This document shows, piece after piece, positions 49,383-58,331 of a stretch of DNA of 64,000 nt. The notes below the pieces were generated by a model. It searched no databases. It was not told where the DNA came from and was given only the letters and a program-made list of their open reading frames with translations. This DNA is from Verrucomicrobiaceae bacterium (GTDB lineage: Bacteria; Verrucomicrobiota; Verrucomicrobiia; Verrucomicrobiales; Verrucomicrobiaceae). Within the stretch, counting starts at the first letter, position 1; every line of letters starts with the position of its first letter. Both the position numbers and the translations under genes were made by a program. The DNA lies in NCBI GenBank assembly GCA_016795465.1, contig JAEUHK010000092.1, positions 78,567 through 142,566 on the forward strand, given 5' to 3'.

Positions 49383-50084
49383 TTAGCGCAGCCTCCACAC
49401 CTTCACATCATCCACTTGGGCGGACTTGTTCACGGCGAGGGTGATCATGCGTTTGGTGGGGTGGGCGATGCCTTCACTGGAAAAAGTGCCGGCGGGCTGA
49501 TCGTCGATCTTCACGGTCATGGTGTCGCCGGAGACGGTGATGTGCAGGGTGTGCCAGTCGGTGGGCCTCAGGTCGAGCTTGAAGGCTTTGGTCTTCGTTT
49601 TGAGCAGCGCGGCGAGTTCGGGGGACTTGTCGCCGGCCTCGCGGCGCTCGCGGATCTGGTTGTCCATGCCGCCGGTCTTTGAATCGGTAATTTGCAGGTT
49701 CTTGTTGGTCACACGGGCCATGCAGAGATGCCCGGCGTGGACGGTTTTGAGCTCGCGATCGACGAAATCGACGCCGAGGTCGTCGCCCTCGCCGAGCTTG
49801 AAGCGCAGTTCGACGATGCCGTCTTGAAACTCGACGTTGTGGAAGATGGCCACGCCGTGATCAGCCTCGGCATGCTTCGTGACGTGCATGACGCCGTCGA
49901 TGAGATCGACCTGCTGATGGCCTTTGGCCCGCCAGCCGCTGTTGCTGGTCCAACCGTTGCCGATGTCCTCCTTGCCAGGTGTTTTTTCCTCGCGGGCAAA
50001 GTCGTCGGTGAGGAGAAGCGTGGGCTCGGCGGACTGAAGGCAACCACAGAGCGCACAGAGAAGCACAGAGGGAATCAGTTTCAT
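49383..50084 (-). CDS. Exported DUF1080-like (concanavalin-type) protein
   Basis: 233 residues with a signal peptide containing Cys (MKLIPSVLLCALCGCLQSAE), so it may be a lipoprotein. The rest is a single beta-sandwich of DUF1080 or related type: LLLTDDFAREE, NGWTSNSGWRAKGHQQVDL, IVELRFKLGEGDDLGVDF, WHTLHITVSGDTMTVKID and DDVKVWRLR. Carbohydrate binding or hydrolysis is typical for the group. It is in 4-bp overlap with the esterase gene upstream, forming a coupled pair. The signal-peptide DNA resembles that of nucleoside hydrolase 2. Confidence 0.82.
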   Translation of the reverse strand: MKLIPSVLLCALCGCLQSAEPTLLLTDDFAREEKTPGKEDIGNGWTSNSGWRAKGHQQVDLIDGVMHVTKHAEADHGVAIFHNVEFQDGIVELRFKLGEGDDLGVDFVDRELKTVHAGHLCMARVTNKNLQITDSKTGGMDNQIRERREAGDKSPELAALLKTKTKAFKLDLRPTDWHTLHITVSGDTMTVKIDDQPAGTFSSEGIAHPTKRMITLAVNKSAQVDDVKVWRLR

Positions 50085-51013
50085 GGTTTGAGGTAGTGGA
50101 GGTCGATGTGGTTGAGTTGGAGGGATTCGATGTGGAAGTCGAACCAGGTGGCTTTGCGGCCGTAGATCATCTTCTTCTGGTTGTGGTCGAGGCCTTCGAT
50201 CTCGAAGTAGCTGTGTGTCACGCCGACCTTGGTGAGCGCCTTATGGTATTCACGCACGGTGATGAGGTGATCGGGGTCCGCGGTGCCGCAGGCCACCTGG
50301 ATGCGGAGGTTCGCTTTGATGTAGGCGAGGTTCTTTTCGAGATTGAGATAGGGGTCGTTGGCTCTCAGGCGTTCGGGATCACTGCCGAGGTAGGCGTTTG
50401 GTAGGTTTTTGGCATCGGAGACATGATAGACATTGCCGCTTTGATTGAAGAGCGAGCCAAACAGGTCCGGATGCCGCATGGCGAGGTGCGTGGAGCCGCG
50501 GCCGCCCATGCTGAAGCCCTCGATGCAGCGGGCTTTGCGGTCCGCAATAGTGCGATAAGTGGCGTCGATGTGCGGAATGAGTTCTTTGGTCATCATCGTC
50601 TCCGCCATGAAGCGGCCATCGCCACTGTCCTGATACATGGTGGCTCGTCCGCCATTCGGGAAGACCATGATCATCTCCGGCAGCTTGCCCGCGAGGATGC
50701 CCTCGTGAAGCACGCTGGCGGAATACACACTGCGCGTCTCATTACCGCCCGCACCGTGCAGATGGTAGATGACGGGATAACGTCGCTTCTCGGCCTTCGC
50801 ATAACCCGGCGGCAGGTAGAGGCAGTAGCCCACGTCGCGCTTCATCGAGGCGCTGCGAAAGGTGTGATGCGTGACATTCGGCGGCAGCTCCGGCACGGGC
50901 GAGGTCACCCACATGTCATCGGTGTTCGTGGGGTTAGCCTTCTTCTTCGCCTTTTGGGCGTGAAGCAGCGGGCAGAGCGTGAGGAGCAGCAAGGCGGTGA
51001 CGAGGAAGCGCAT
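50081..51013 (-). CDS. Secreted esterase (putative esterase D/ Fes-like alpha/beta-hydrolase)
   Basis: 310 residues with a signal peptide (MRFLVTALLLLTLCPLLHA). The core contains YPVIYHLHGAGGNETRS (oxyanion loop), the nucleophile elbow IEGFSMGGRGS, and a late histidine-bearing segment EIEGLDHNQKKM. This fits the esterase D/XynZ-like family that deacylates polysaccharides (feruloyl or acetyl groups). It is coupled by a 4-bp overlap to the DUF1080-like gene, so joint carbohydrate breakdown is plausible. 12 bp separate it from the membrane protein gene upstream. Confidence 0.88.
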   Translation of the reverse strand: MRFLVTALLLLTLCPLLHAQKAKKKANPTNTDDMWVTSPVPELPPNVTHHTFRSASMKRDVGYCLYLPPGYAKAEKRRYPVIYHLHGAGGNETRSVYSASVLHEGILAGKLPEMIMVFPNGGRATMYQDSGDGRFMAETMMTKELIPHIDATYRTIADRKARCIEGFSMGGRGSTHLAMRHPDLFGSLFNQSGNVYHVSDAKNLPNAYLGSDPERLRANDPYLNLEKNLAYIKANLRIQVACGTADPDHLITVREYHKALTKVGVTHSYFEIEGLDHNQKKMIYGRKATWFDFHIESLQLNHIDLHYLKP

Positions 51014-51025
51014 GCGGCATGAACG

Positions 51026-51661
51026 TCAGGGGCTTGGCGCTCTCTCAGGCGATGTGGTGACACGGATCACCACGGCGGCGATGGTGGAGCCGACGAGATT
51101 GGAAACCATGTCCCAGGCGGTGTTTTCATAACCGCCGACGTTCGTGTTCGGGATGGTGAGCACGGCGATGAACTCCAGCACCTCGTTCAAAGCGCCAAAA
51201 CCCATGCCGGCGGCGGCGCAGAGGGTGAGCATGCCAAACGTGGGACGCACCGCGCCGCCATCCGGCTGGCGCAGGGCCTTACGCAGGATGTGCCAGCAGA
51301 GCCAGGTGGTGATGCCGAAGCCGTAGGCGTGCACGAGTTGATCATACTTCAGCCGCTGTGGGATGAGCCACCAGCTGTAGAGCACGGCTTGATCGCCATT
51401 GTAAGGCCATCCGGCCGGCAGCGGCGTGAGTCCACCGGCCATGTGGGCGAGCCCCCACATCGAAAAAGACCACAGCAGCCCGGTGGTGAGCTTCACGCGA
51501 CTGTGCACAAGGCTCATCACAGCGATGAGCACCAGCATGACGACGATGTAGAAGATGAACTCGCCATTCCTCCGTGACACCGACAGCGCCGCCGCGATGG
51601 CGATGTAGGCACCGTTGAAAAGAAATACGGGCAGCAGTCTCGCGGGTGGTGGCGTGGTCAT
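51026..51661 (-). CDS. DUF2238 (YjdF-like) membrane protein
   Basis: 211 residues from the ATG at 51661 (MTTPPPARLLPVFLFNG). Six or so membrane helices, with the DUF2238 landmarks WGLAHMAGGLTPLP, KYDQLVHAYGFGITTWLCW and FGALNEVLEFI, ending NTAWDMVSNLVGSTIAAVVI. The conserved His and Asp/Glu residues in helices hint at metal or ligand binding; function unknown in the family. It lies 48 bp from the cystathionine synthase-family gene on the same strand. Confidence 0.85.
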   Translation of the reverse strand: MTTPPPARLLPVFLFNGAYIAIAAALSVSRRNGEFIFYIVVMLVLIAVMSLVHSRVKLTTGLLWSFSMWGLAHMAGGLTPLPAGWPYNGDQAVLYSWWLIPQRLKYDQLVHAYGFGITTWLCWHILRKALRQPDGGAVRPTFGMLTLCAAAGMGFGALNEVLEFIAVLTIPNTNVGGYENTAWDMVSNLVGSTIAAVVIRVTTSPERAPSP

Positions 51662-51709
51662 GCGTTGATGATGCCGCAAAGACCGTCGCTTTGGCAAGCC
51701 ATGTGTGGG

Positions 51710-53188
51710 CTAAGCCGCGATGGCCTCGTCAAACCGCGCGATGAGGTCGGCGGTGTCTTCGAGTCCGGCGCTGACACGCAGCAGCCAGCGGCTGACGCCG
51801 ACGCTCTCCACCCATGGCAGCTCGTCGTAGTGCGCGAGGAGGGTGTAAGGGCAGGCGAGGGTGAAATTCGTGCCGAGGCTGGGGCCTTTCGTGACTCGCA
51901 GCGCATCATACACGGGCTGGCTGCGTGTTTCGGGGTTCTTCAAGGTGAAGGAGAAGAGGCAGCCGTGGCCGCCATGCTCGCGGCGGATGAATTCGTAACC
52001 GCGGCCGCCATCGACTTTGGCATGCCACACACGATCGACGGCCGGATGAGCACGCAGATGCTCGGCGAGCGCGGTGGCGTTCTGGCTCATGCGTGTGGCA
52101 CGCTCGGTGATGTCGCGGCTGTTGTGCTCCAAAGCGACCGCATCACCGCGCCAGAGCTCATGATCGGCGTTCGCATGCAGGAAGGCACTGAAAGCCGCAT
52201 GATGCGGCGAGCGGCGGTTCAGCACGACACTGCCAGCGAGCACGTCACTCTGGCCGGAGAAGCTCTTCGTGAGGCTGGTGGTCACCACATCGGCCACGCG
52301 ATGAGCGTCGGCATGCACCACGGTCGAGATCGTGTCATCGACGATGATCGGCGTGTCGGGTCGCGTGACGGCGCGGATCTCCAGAAGGCGCTCAAAGTCC
52401 ACGCAGCGCAGCAGCGGATTGCTCGGTGCCTCGCAAAACAGGCCTGCGAGAGCTTCACCCTTCAGCAGAGTGCGAAGATCATCATACTCGCTGTCTTGGA
52501 TCATCGGCAGGAAGTGTGCACCGGTGCCGAAACGCTGCTGCAGCTTCAACACATCGACATAGGGGAAGTCGAGCTGAGCGGTCTTCCGGCCGGGAAAGAG
52601 CGTGGTGAGCATGCGATGCACCGCGTAGTTCGCCGCCATGCCACTGGGGAAGAGAAACACATCCTCCGGCTGCTGCCCGGCGAGTGCGGCGATGCGGGCA
52701 CGGATGGTTTGATTGGCCTCGTGGCCCTGCATCGCGGTGATGCCGGCGGGATGCGTGCCGAGCGCATCCGCGGCCTGGCGGGTGCTCACGCATTCACCGC
52801 AGAAGCGCCAGAAGCGCCGCGCCTCGTCATATGCCGCAGCAGGAAAGATGGCTACGCCGAGCCGCTCATCGGTCCACGCGGTGGCGCGACCAGTTTGAAT
52901 GAAATCAAGGCAGCGCTGCGCATGCACGAGCCGCGGAAAGACAAGGCAGCGCTCGCCTTCTTTGGCGAATTCACGCTCCGCCATCGCGAAGAGCGAGCTG
53001 ATGGCCGGCGGGCAGCAGAAGCGCGGGTAACCGCTTTGGAAGCTGCCGACGACCTCCGGGTCCTTTTCCTCGTAGCCGATGACATGCTTCCACAGCGGCA
53101 GACACACGGACACGCCAAATTCGTGTGGCGGGATGGCCTTGCCGAGGTCGGCGGCATGGCAAAGCGGGTGCTGGAGGAGGTCGGTCAT
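51710..53188 (-). CDS. Cys/Met-metabolism PLP enzyme (cystathionine gamma-synthase family)
   Basis: 492 residues. The PLP domain is complete: PSGMAANYAVHRMLTTLFPG, EAPSNPLLRCVD, PIIVDDTISTVV, and the lysine motif TTSLTKSFSGQSDVLAG with the Schiff-base Lys. A roughly 130-residue N-terminal extension (LPLWKHVIGYEEKDPEVV region) resembles that of fungal cystathionine gamma-synthases and is unlike the about 390-residue bacterial MetB. Predicted role is cystathionine formation from an O-acylhomoserine and cysteine for methionine synthesis, fitting cysE, metK and ahcY in the window. The exact acyl substrate cannot be told. Confidence 0.87.
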   Translation of the reverse strand: MTDLLQHPLCHAADLGKAIPPHEFGVSVCLPLWKHVIGYEEKDPEVVGSFQSGYPRFCCPPAISSLFAMAEREFAKEGERCLVFPRLVHAQRCLDFIQTGRATAWTDERLGVAIFPAAAYDEARRFWRFCGECVSTRQAADALGTHPAGITAMQGHEANQTIRARIAALAGQQPEDVFLFPSGMAANYAVHRMLTTLFPGRKTAQLDFPYVDVLKLQQRFGTGAHFLPMIQDSEYDDLRTLLKGEALAGLFCEAPSNPLLRCVDFERLLEIRAVTRPDTPIIVDDTISTVVHADAHRVADVVTTSLTKSFSGQSDVLAGSVVLNRRSPHHAAFSAFLHANADHELWRGDAVALEHNSRDITERATRMSQNATALAEHLRAHPAVDRVWHAKVDGGRGYEFIRREHGGHGCLFSFTLKNPETRSQPVYDALRVTKGPSLGTNFTLACPYTLLAHYDELPWVESVGVSRWLLRVSAGLEDTADLIARFDEAIAA

Positions 53189-53272
53189 CGGAGCGGGTTT
53201 TCTTCACGCAAAGCCGCCGCCGCGCAAAGGATGATTGCGGAGGATTTGCGCCATCGGTAAAGGGTGCGGCAC

Positions 53273-53596
53273 ATGAGCGACCTCGCCGAACGCATGCGCC
53301 ACGACCTCGAGGAGATCGGGCGCACCTACATGCCCTTTGGCAAGTTTGGCCCGCAGCACTTCCCGCCGAAGGGAGCGCCCATCTTTGACATTCCGGCGGA
53401 GTATCTCGCTTGGTTTGCGAACAAGGCCGGGTTTCCCAAAGGCCGCCTCGGCGAGCTGCTGCGCATGGTCTATCAAATGAAGGTCGATGGCAGTGACATC
53501 GTGTTTGAGCCCTTTCGAAAGCGAAACGGCGGCCGCACGCCGTTGAGGCCCGAACGGCCTAAAACCATCATTCGCGATGATGACCTGCCGTTTTGA
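53273..53596 (+). CDS. DUF3820 family protein
   Basis: 107 residues from the ATG at 53273 (MSDLAERMRHDLEEIG). The DUF3820 signature is clear: YMPFGKFGPQHFPPKGAP followed by DIPAEYLAWFANKAGFPKG. The C-terminus is basic and unstructured (RKRNGGRTPLRPERPKT). The family is widespread and small; it was named for a quorum-regulated virulence factor in pseudomonads but has no settled activity. Divergent from the cystathionine synthase-family gene and convergent with the SprT-like gene, whose stop is 5 bp away. Confidence 0.85.
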   Translation: MSDLAERMRHDLEEIGRTYMPFGKFGPQHFPPKGAPIFDIPAEYLAWFANKAGFPKGRLGELLRMVYQMKVDGSDIVFEPFRKRNGGRTPLRPERPKTIIRDDDLPF

Positions 53597-53601
53597 GGTC
53601 T

Positions 53602-54228
53602 TCAGCCCTCTTTGGACACGAGGCGGTATTTGAACCGGTCATCGAATGCACCGCCCGCATGCGCATCGCAGCACTTTTTGCAGGCCGTGGGCCGGCGGAA
53701 GCGCTTCACACGCCGCACCACCTGCTGGCAGGAGGGGCAGGCATAAGCCAGGTTGCGCTTCACCTCCTTGCGCGGCAGCGGCAGCGTGTGCCGCGCCCGT
53801 TCATCGGGGATGCCGAGATCGCCGCAGGCCTGCCGCCACTCTGCGCCGTGTGGCTCGATGCGGCGTCCGCTGCGATGGTAGGCGATGAGATGCGCCAGCT
53901 CATGCTTCAACGTGCGCTCCACCTGGCCTTCGAAATCACGCAGTCGCGGATTCAGCTCGATGCGCCAATGCGGGTAATGCGCATAGCCCGCGGTGCTGCG
54001 CAGACGTGCGTTCCACTCGACACGCAGCAGCTTCCTCGCGCCCGGCATGCCGAGCTTCTCCAGCCACTCGCCCGCTTGCGATTCCAGCTCGTCATCGCGC
54101 ACGCCGACTTGTTCGACTTCGCGCTTCGGCTCCGGTGCAGGCGCAAACTCCCGCAGCGAGCGGATCGGTGCCCGCTTTGGCGACGCGGTGAAGTCAAAGA
54201 AGAGCTGCGAGAGACTCAGCATGGCCAT
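53602..54228 (-). CDS. SprT-like zinc metalloprotease-fold protein
   Basis: 208 residues. The zinc motif KHELAHLIAYHRSGRRIEPH is a HExxH variant with Leu/Ala (HELAH), and a C-terminal zinc-ribbon has YACPSCQQVV and ACKKC. These are the two halves of SprT/SPRTN-like proteins, which in eukaryotes cut DNA-protein crosslinks; bacterial members are poorly known. Either of two ATGs (54228 or 54222) could be the start. It sits 1 bp after the cysE stop on the same strand. Confidence 0.87.
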   Translation of the reverse strand: MAMLSLSQLFFDFTASPKRAPIRSLREFAPAPEPKREVEQVGVRDDELESQAGEWLEKLGMPGARKLLRVEWNARLRSTAGYAHYPHWRIELNPRLRDFEGQVERTLKHELAHLIAYHRSGRRIEPHGAEWRQACGDLGIPDERARHTLPLPRKEVKRNLAYACPSCQQVVRRVKRFRRPTACKKCCDAHAGGAFDDRFKYRLVSKEG

Positions 54229-54229
54229 G

Positions 54230-55105
54230 TCACTTCTTCTTTTTCTCCTTCACCTGATGCGATTGCTCGCCCAGCGCATAGAGCATGTCCGGTGGCACGG
54301 ATTCGAGGATGAAAACATTCGCGCCGATGGTGCTGCGGGCGCCGATGACCGTGTCACCGCCCACGATGGTGGCATTGGCATAGACCGTGACGTGGTCTTC
54401 GAGCGTCGGATGACGCTTCTTGCCACGCAGCGCCTGCCCGGCGGCCAGCGAGCGGGCAACGAGGCCCACGCCTTGATAAAGCTTCACATGATTGCCGAGC
54501 GTCGCCGTCTCGCCGATCACCACACCGGTGCCGTGGTCGATGAAGAAGTGCGTGCCGATCTCCGCGCCGGGATGGATGTCGATGCCCGTGCGGCCATGTG
54601 CCCACTCCGTCATCATGCGCGGGATGAGTGGCACGTTCTCTTTATAAAGCACATGAGCCGTGCGCTGGATGGCGATCGCTTCCAGGCCCGGATAGGCGAG
54701 GATGATCTCCTCAAAGCTGCACGCGGCCGGATCACCCTCGAAAGCCGCTTCCACATCCGTTTGCAGCAGCGCACGCACCTTTGGCAGCGCCAGCATGAAT
54801 CGGCACACGAGGCCCTCGCTCTCCGCGGGAGCCGTCTCGCCATTGAGGCGCACCGTGCGGCGCACCTCGATGTTCAGCCGCTGGCGGATGCCCGCCACGA
54901 GCTCGTGCGTCATGAGCTGCAACTCGTCCGATGACACCGCCTCCTCGGAGAAGAAGCCGGGGAAGAGCACATGCAGCAGATCTTCGCACAGCGATGCGAT
55001 GGCCCGTTTCGATGGCAGGTTCCCGCAATCGACGTGGTTGATCCCTCCGACCTCGCAATACGAGGTCATGAGGCTGGAAACGATCTCATCCTGGCGGCAA
55101 TCCAT
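54230..55105 (-). CDS. cysE: Serine O-acetyltransferase
   Basis: 291 residues. The N-terminal half is a helical SATase domain and the C-terminal half a left-handed beta-helix with hexapeptide repeats (GIDIHPGAEIGTHFFIDH, GTGVVIGETATLGNHVKLY). The catalytic His/Asp region DIHPGA...IDHGTGVVIGE is intact. It makes O-acetylserine for cysteine synthesis in the cytoplasm. A lysine-rich end (VKEKKKK) is typical of the longer PVC/plant-like form. It is followed by the SprT-like gene; no cysK is adjacent. Confidence 0.95.
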   Translation of the reverse strand: MDCRQDEIVSSLMTSYCEVGGINHVDCGNLPSKRAIASLCEDLLHVLFPGFFSEEAVSSDELQLMTHELVAGIRQRLNIEVRRTVRLNGETAPAESEGLVCRFMLALPKVRALLQTDVEAAFEGDPAACSFEEIILAYPGLEAIAIQRTAHVLYKENVPLIPRMMTEWAHGRTGIDIHPGAEIGTHFFIDHGTGVVIGETATLGNHVKLYQGVGLVARSLAAGQALRGKKRHPTLEDHVTVYANATIVGGDTVIGARSTIGANVFILESVPPDMLYALGEQSHQVKEKKKK

Positions 55106-55211
55106 CCCGCTGCGATACCGTGCCGCGAGATGGATTCAAGCAAGGCATGGCACAAACCTTGGTTGCGGAGGGCGGAAGTTGTTCGTAACCAGCGGGCGCG
55201 GTGTGAATAAC

Positions 55212-57668
55212 ATGCTCGGCAACATCAACCAGCTCAAACTTCCCGATCCCTGGCAGCACCAGGCGGTGAATCTGTTGCGAGACGGCACGGATGTGGTGGT
55301 GAGCGCACCGACTGGCGCTGGGAAGACCTACATCTTCGAATTGCTGCATCAGGGAAGGCATCTGCAAGGCCAGGCCATCTACACGGTGCCGACGCGGGCA
55401 CTCGCGAATGACAAATACGCCGAGTGGAAGGACGCGAAGTGGAATGTCGGCATCGCCACGGGCGACATCGCGGAGAATGTCGATGCGCCGGTCGTGGTGG
55501 CCACGCTGGAGACGCAGCTTGAGCGGCTCGTGCGCGGCGAAGGCCCGGCATTGCTCGTGATCGACGAGTATCAAATGATCTCGGATCATGCTCGCGGTGC
55601 GAACTACGAGGCAGCCATCGCTCTTGCGCCTGCGAACACACGCTTGCTGCTGCTCAGCGGCTCGGTCGCGAATCCGGAGGATGTGGTGGCGTGGATGCGT
55701 TCGCTGAATCGCAAGGCCGAGGTCGTGGCGACTCGTGAACGCCCCGTGCCGCTTGAAGAAGCGCCCATCGAGGCACTGCCGCAGCGTCAGAAGCAGTTCC
55801 AGAACTACTGGCCGCGTTTCGCGGCCGCGGTGATGATCGCGGATCTGGCTCCGTTGCTCATCTTTGCTCCGCGACGCAAAGAAGCGGAGTCCATCGCACG
55901 ACGTCTCGCCGCCGATTTGCCAATGGGTGATCCGCTGGAGCTCACGCCCGAGCAGCGGGCCGTTTGTGGCAAGGACCTCGCCACGCTCATCGAGCGCCGC
56001 ATCGCCTTCCATCACAGCGGGCTTTCGTATGGCGCACGAGCGGGCGTGATCGAGCCGCTCGCCAAAGCGGGCCAGCTCCGTGTCATTGTGGCGACGATGG
56101 GGCTCGCCGCGGGCATCAATTTCTCCGTGCGCAGCGTTCACGTCGCCGGGACGACTTTCCACGATGGTCGCAGCGAGCACAAACTCGCGCCGGATGAGCT
56201 CTTGCAGATGTATGGCCGGGCAGGACGACGCGGTTTGGATGACAAAGGCCACGTCATCACGAGTCGCGACAGCCCGTCGATCTTCGACGCGAGGCCGGCG
56301 AGGCTGCATCGCAGCGATTTGCTGGCCTGGCCGATCTTTTTGCGCGTGATGAAGCATGCGGCGTTAAAGCAGGACAACCCCTTCGAGGCCGCTAAACACT
56401 TCGCGGAACGTCTTTTTGCCAAAGTGCCTCCGCTGCTCGGATTGGAGGAAAATGCGCCCGACATGCTTCCAGAGGCCGAAAAGGCTCTTTTCGGCCTCGA
56501 AGCCACCGAGAAGCAGATTTTGAGTTCCACCGGCGAGTGGGAGCGAAAGCACAAACACGCTCTCCAACGCGTCCCGCTGAGGCGCGTGCATGCCACGCTC
56601 ACTGTTCCGGCCTTCGCCGCGAAGTTTGCGCATGGCATCGGTCGCGTGGGAAAGATTCGTCGCGAGAAAGAGGTGACCTATGGCGTCGAGATCAGCCTCG
56701 GCACGCCGGAAGGTGACCTCATCAAGCCCACGAAGTCGATCCGCCGTCTGCTCAAGCTACCGCGCAAAGCGGAGACGGTGCCGCTGGAGGAAATCACCAT
56801 TCTGCATGCCGGGGAACTGGCGAAGGCGATCCTCGCGAATGTTGAGGAGGTCATTCAAGACGTGGCGCCGGAATTCATCGGCACGGTGCAGAAGGAGAAT
56901 CTCGTGTTTGCCTGCTTCGACTTGGCTCCGGTGGAGGTCATGGCTTACGAGGATGGACACGGGAAGCTGCTCTTCCATCCACAGGAGCGTAGCATCGTGG
57001 TGAAGAACGAAACGGGCGTGCACACGCCGGAGACAGCCACCACCGATCGCGAGCCGCGGTCCGGTTCACCGATTCATGCGTGGCGCACGCTGGGCCTCAT
57101 CGATGCGGATGGTGTTCCGACGAGGCGCGGCGAGATCTTCAGCTTCTTCCAGCATGGCGAGGGACTCGCTGTCGTGGCCGCTTTGGAGGATGACAGCTAT
57201 CCTGCGGACGAGCTTGTGCATCACATGGCCAATCTGCGCAGCGGCTCGAAGTTTGATCTGCCGCAGGATTGCGGCTCCGAGCGGCTCGCGGCGGTGTGTC
57301 GCGGCACTTACGGATTCATCAATCATCACGGCTATCTCGAAAACGGCCTGCCGGTCGATTACGGCGAAGGCGCGGCGGAGCTGCTCGATGCCATGCTGCA
57401 TCCGGAACGCTCCGGCGCGGCTGAGATGAAGGCCGGCATCGCGGAGGGCGACATCTCACGGGCTTATGTGGAATGGCTCAGCCTGCTGCGGCATGTCATG
57501 CATGCGCCGGATCATCCGTGGAAACGCTGGATGGCACTCAAAGAAGCCGCGAAGACCGTCTTGAAGCATCACACCAAGACGCTGCGCCACTTTTTCCACC
57601 TCGACCTGCCACCGCTGACCAACAAGCAGAAGCATGGCAAGACGCGGCACTACTTGATGCTGCGCTGA
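55212..57668 (+). CDS. Ski2-like superfamily II DEAD/DEAH-type helicase
   Basis: 818 residues from the ATG at 55212 (MLGNINQLKLPDPWQHQ); an open frame runs 510 bp further upstream over cysE but without conservation. Helicase motifs: I APTGAGKT (32-39), Ia VPTRALANDK, II VIDEYQ (116-121, a DExQ variant of DEAH), III LLSGSVANPED, and VI YGRAGRRGLDD. The region between motifs fits Ski2-like helicases with a winged-helix tail; the last 400 residues are unique. It is probably an RNA or DNA helicase. It overlaps the convergent membrane protein gene by 19 bp. Confidence 0.92.
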   Translation: MLGNINQLKLPDPWQHQAVNLLRDGTDVVVSAPTGAGKTYIFELLHQGRHLQGQAIYTVPTRALANDKYAEWKDAKWNVGIATGDIAENVDAPVVVATLETQLERLVRGEGPALLVIDEYQMISDHARGANYEAAIALAPANTRLLLLSGSVANPEDVVAWMRSLNRKAEVVATRERPVPLEEAPIEALPQRQKQFQNYWPRFAAAVMIADLAPLLIFAPRRKEAESIARRLAADLPMGDPLELTPEQRAVCGKDLATLIERRIAFHHSGLSYGARAGVIEPLAKAGQLRVIVATMGLAAGINFSVRSVHVAGTTFHDGRSEHKLAPDELLQMYGRAGRRGLDDKGHVITSRDSPSIFDARPARLHRSDLLAWPIFLRVMKHAALKQDNPFEAAKHFAERLFAKVPPLLGLEENAPDMLPEAEKALFGLEATEKQILSSTGEWERKHKHALQRVPLRRVHATLTVPAFAAKFAHGIGRVGKIRREKEVTYGVEISLGTPEGDLIKPTKSIRRLLKLPRKAETVPLEEITILHAGELAKAILANVEEVIQDVAPEFIGTVQKENLVFACFDLAPVEVMAYEDGHGKLLFHPQERSIVVKNETGVHTPETATTDREPRSGSPIHAWRTLGLIDADGVPTRRGEIFSFFQHGEGLAVVAALEDDSYPADELVHHMANLRSGSKFDLPQDCGSERLAAVCRGTYGFINHHGYLENGLPVDYGEGAAELLDAMLHPERSGAAEMKAGIAEGDISRAYVEWLSLLRHVMHAPDHPWKRWMALKEAAKTVLKHHTKTLRHFFHLDLPPLTNKQKHGKTRHYLMLR

Positions 57669-58321
57669 TCGCCACGTGCCAGCAGCGTGACGATGAGGAT
57701 GAAGAAGCACATCACCACCGAGAAGAGCGGGAACTGCAACGCGGGTGGCAGGCTGTAAACCAGCGCGAGGGTGGGAATCCACACCAGCCAGTTCGTCACC
57801 ATCACCGTGGGGCAGGTGCGGGTCCAAAATTCACGCGTCAGCGAGGCTCGCGTGCGTGCCCACGAACCGCCCATGTCCACCCAACGCATCGCGATCAGCA
57901 CGGTGGGCACAAACCAGAGCGGACTCATCACGAACTGGTCCACCGCCACTTTTTTAATGAGCGTCGTGGCGTCATTTCCAGTGCCGAAGAGCCATCCTTG
58001 CACCTGATAAAACAAATCGATCTCCATGCCGCGATAACCCCAAAACAGCGAAAGCAGCCCCACACGCTTCCAGCGACCCTCCGGAGGCAATGTGCCCATC
58101 ATGAGCTGCACGAGCGAAGGCAGCAACGCCGCGGCGAAGATGGTGGAGCCGAGCGAAAACGCATACGCCCACTTCAGTTTGAACGCTCCCACCGATTCCC
58201 ACACCGCGGCGACGGCCGGCACCTGATAGTAACTGCCCACCAGCGTGATCACGATGATGTTGAGCGCGATGCAAGGCGCGCGGTTCTCGCGGAAGACGGC
58301 GGCGATTTGAGAGGCGATCAT
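57650..58321 (-). CDS. Mpv17/PMP22-like membrane protein
   Basis: 223 residues from the ATG at 58321 (MIASQIAAVFRENRAP). Four or five hydrophobic segments. The block KVAVDQFVMSPLWFVPTVL (VDQxxxxP) and the later FWTRTCPTVMVTNWLVWIP resemble the signatures of the eukaryotic peroxisomal/mitochondrial Mpv17-PMP22 family, which has few prokaryotic members. Assignment is from motif resemblance only. It overlaps the helicase stop by 19 bp and lies 10 bp from the PNP stop on the same strand. Confidence 0.6.
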   Translation of the reverse strand: MIASQIAAVFRENRAPCIALNIIVITLVGSYYQVPAVAAVWESVGAFKLKWAYAFSLGSTIFAAALLPSLVQLMMGTLPPEGRWKRVGLLSLFWGYRGMEIDLFYQVQGWLFGTGNDATTLIKKVAVDQFVMSPLWFVPTVLIAMRWVDMGGSWARTRASLTREFWTRTCPTVMVTNWLVWIPTLALVYSLPPALQFPLFSVVMCFFILIVTLLARGDQRSIK

Positions 58322-58331
58322 CGGGAGTGTG

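Noticed and set aside
54702..55211. Upstream in-frame extension of the helicase over cysE
   Set aside because: It overlaps a well-supported gene on the other strand and the translated part is not helicase-like.
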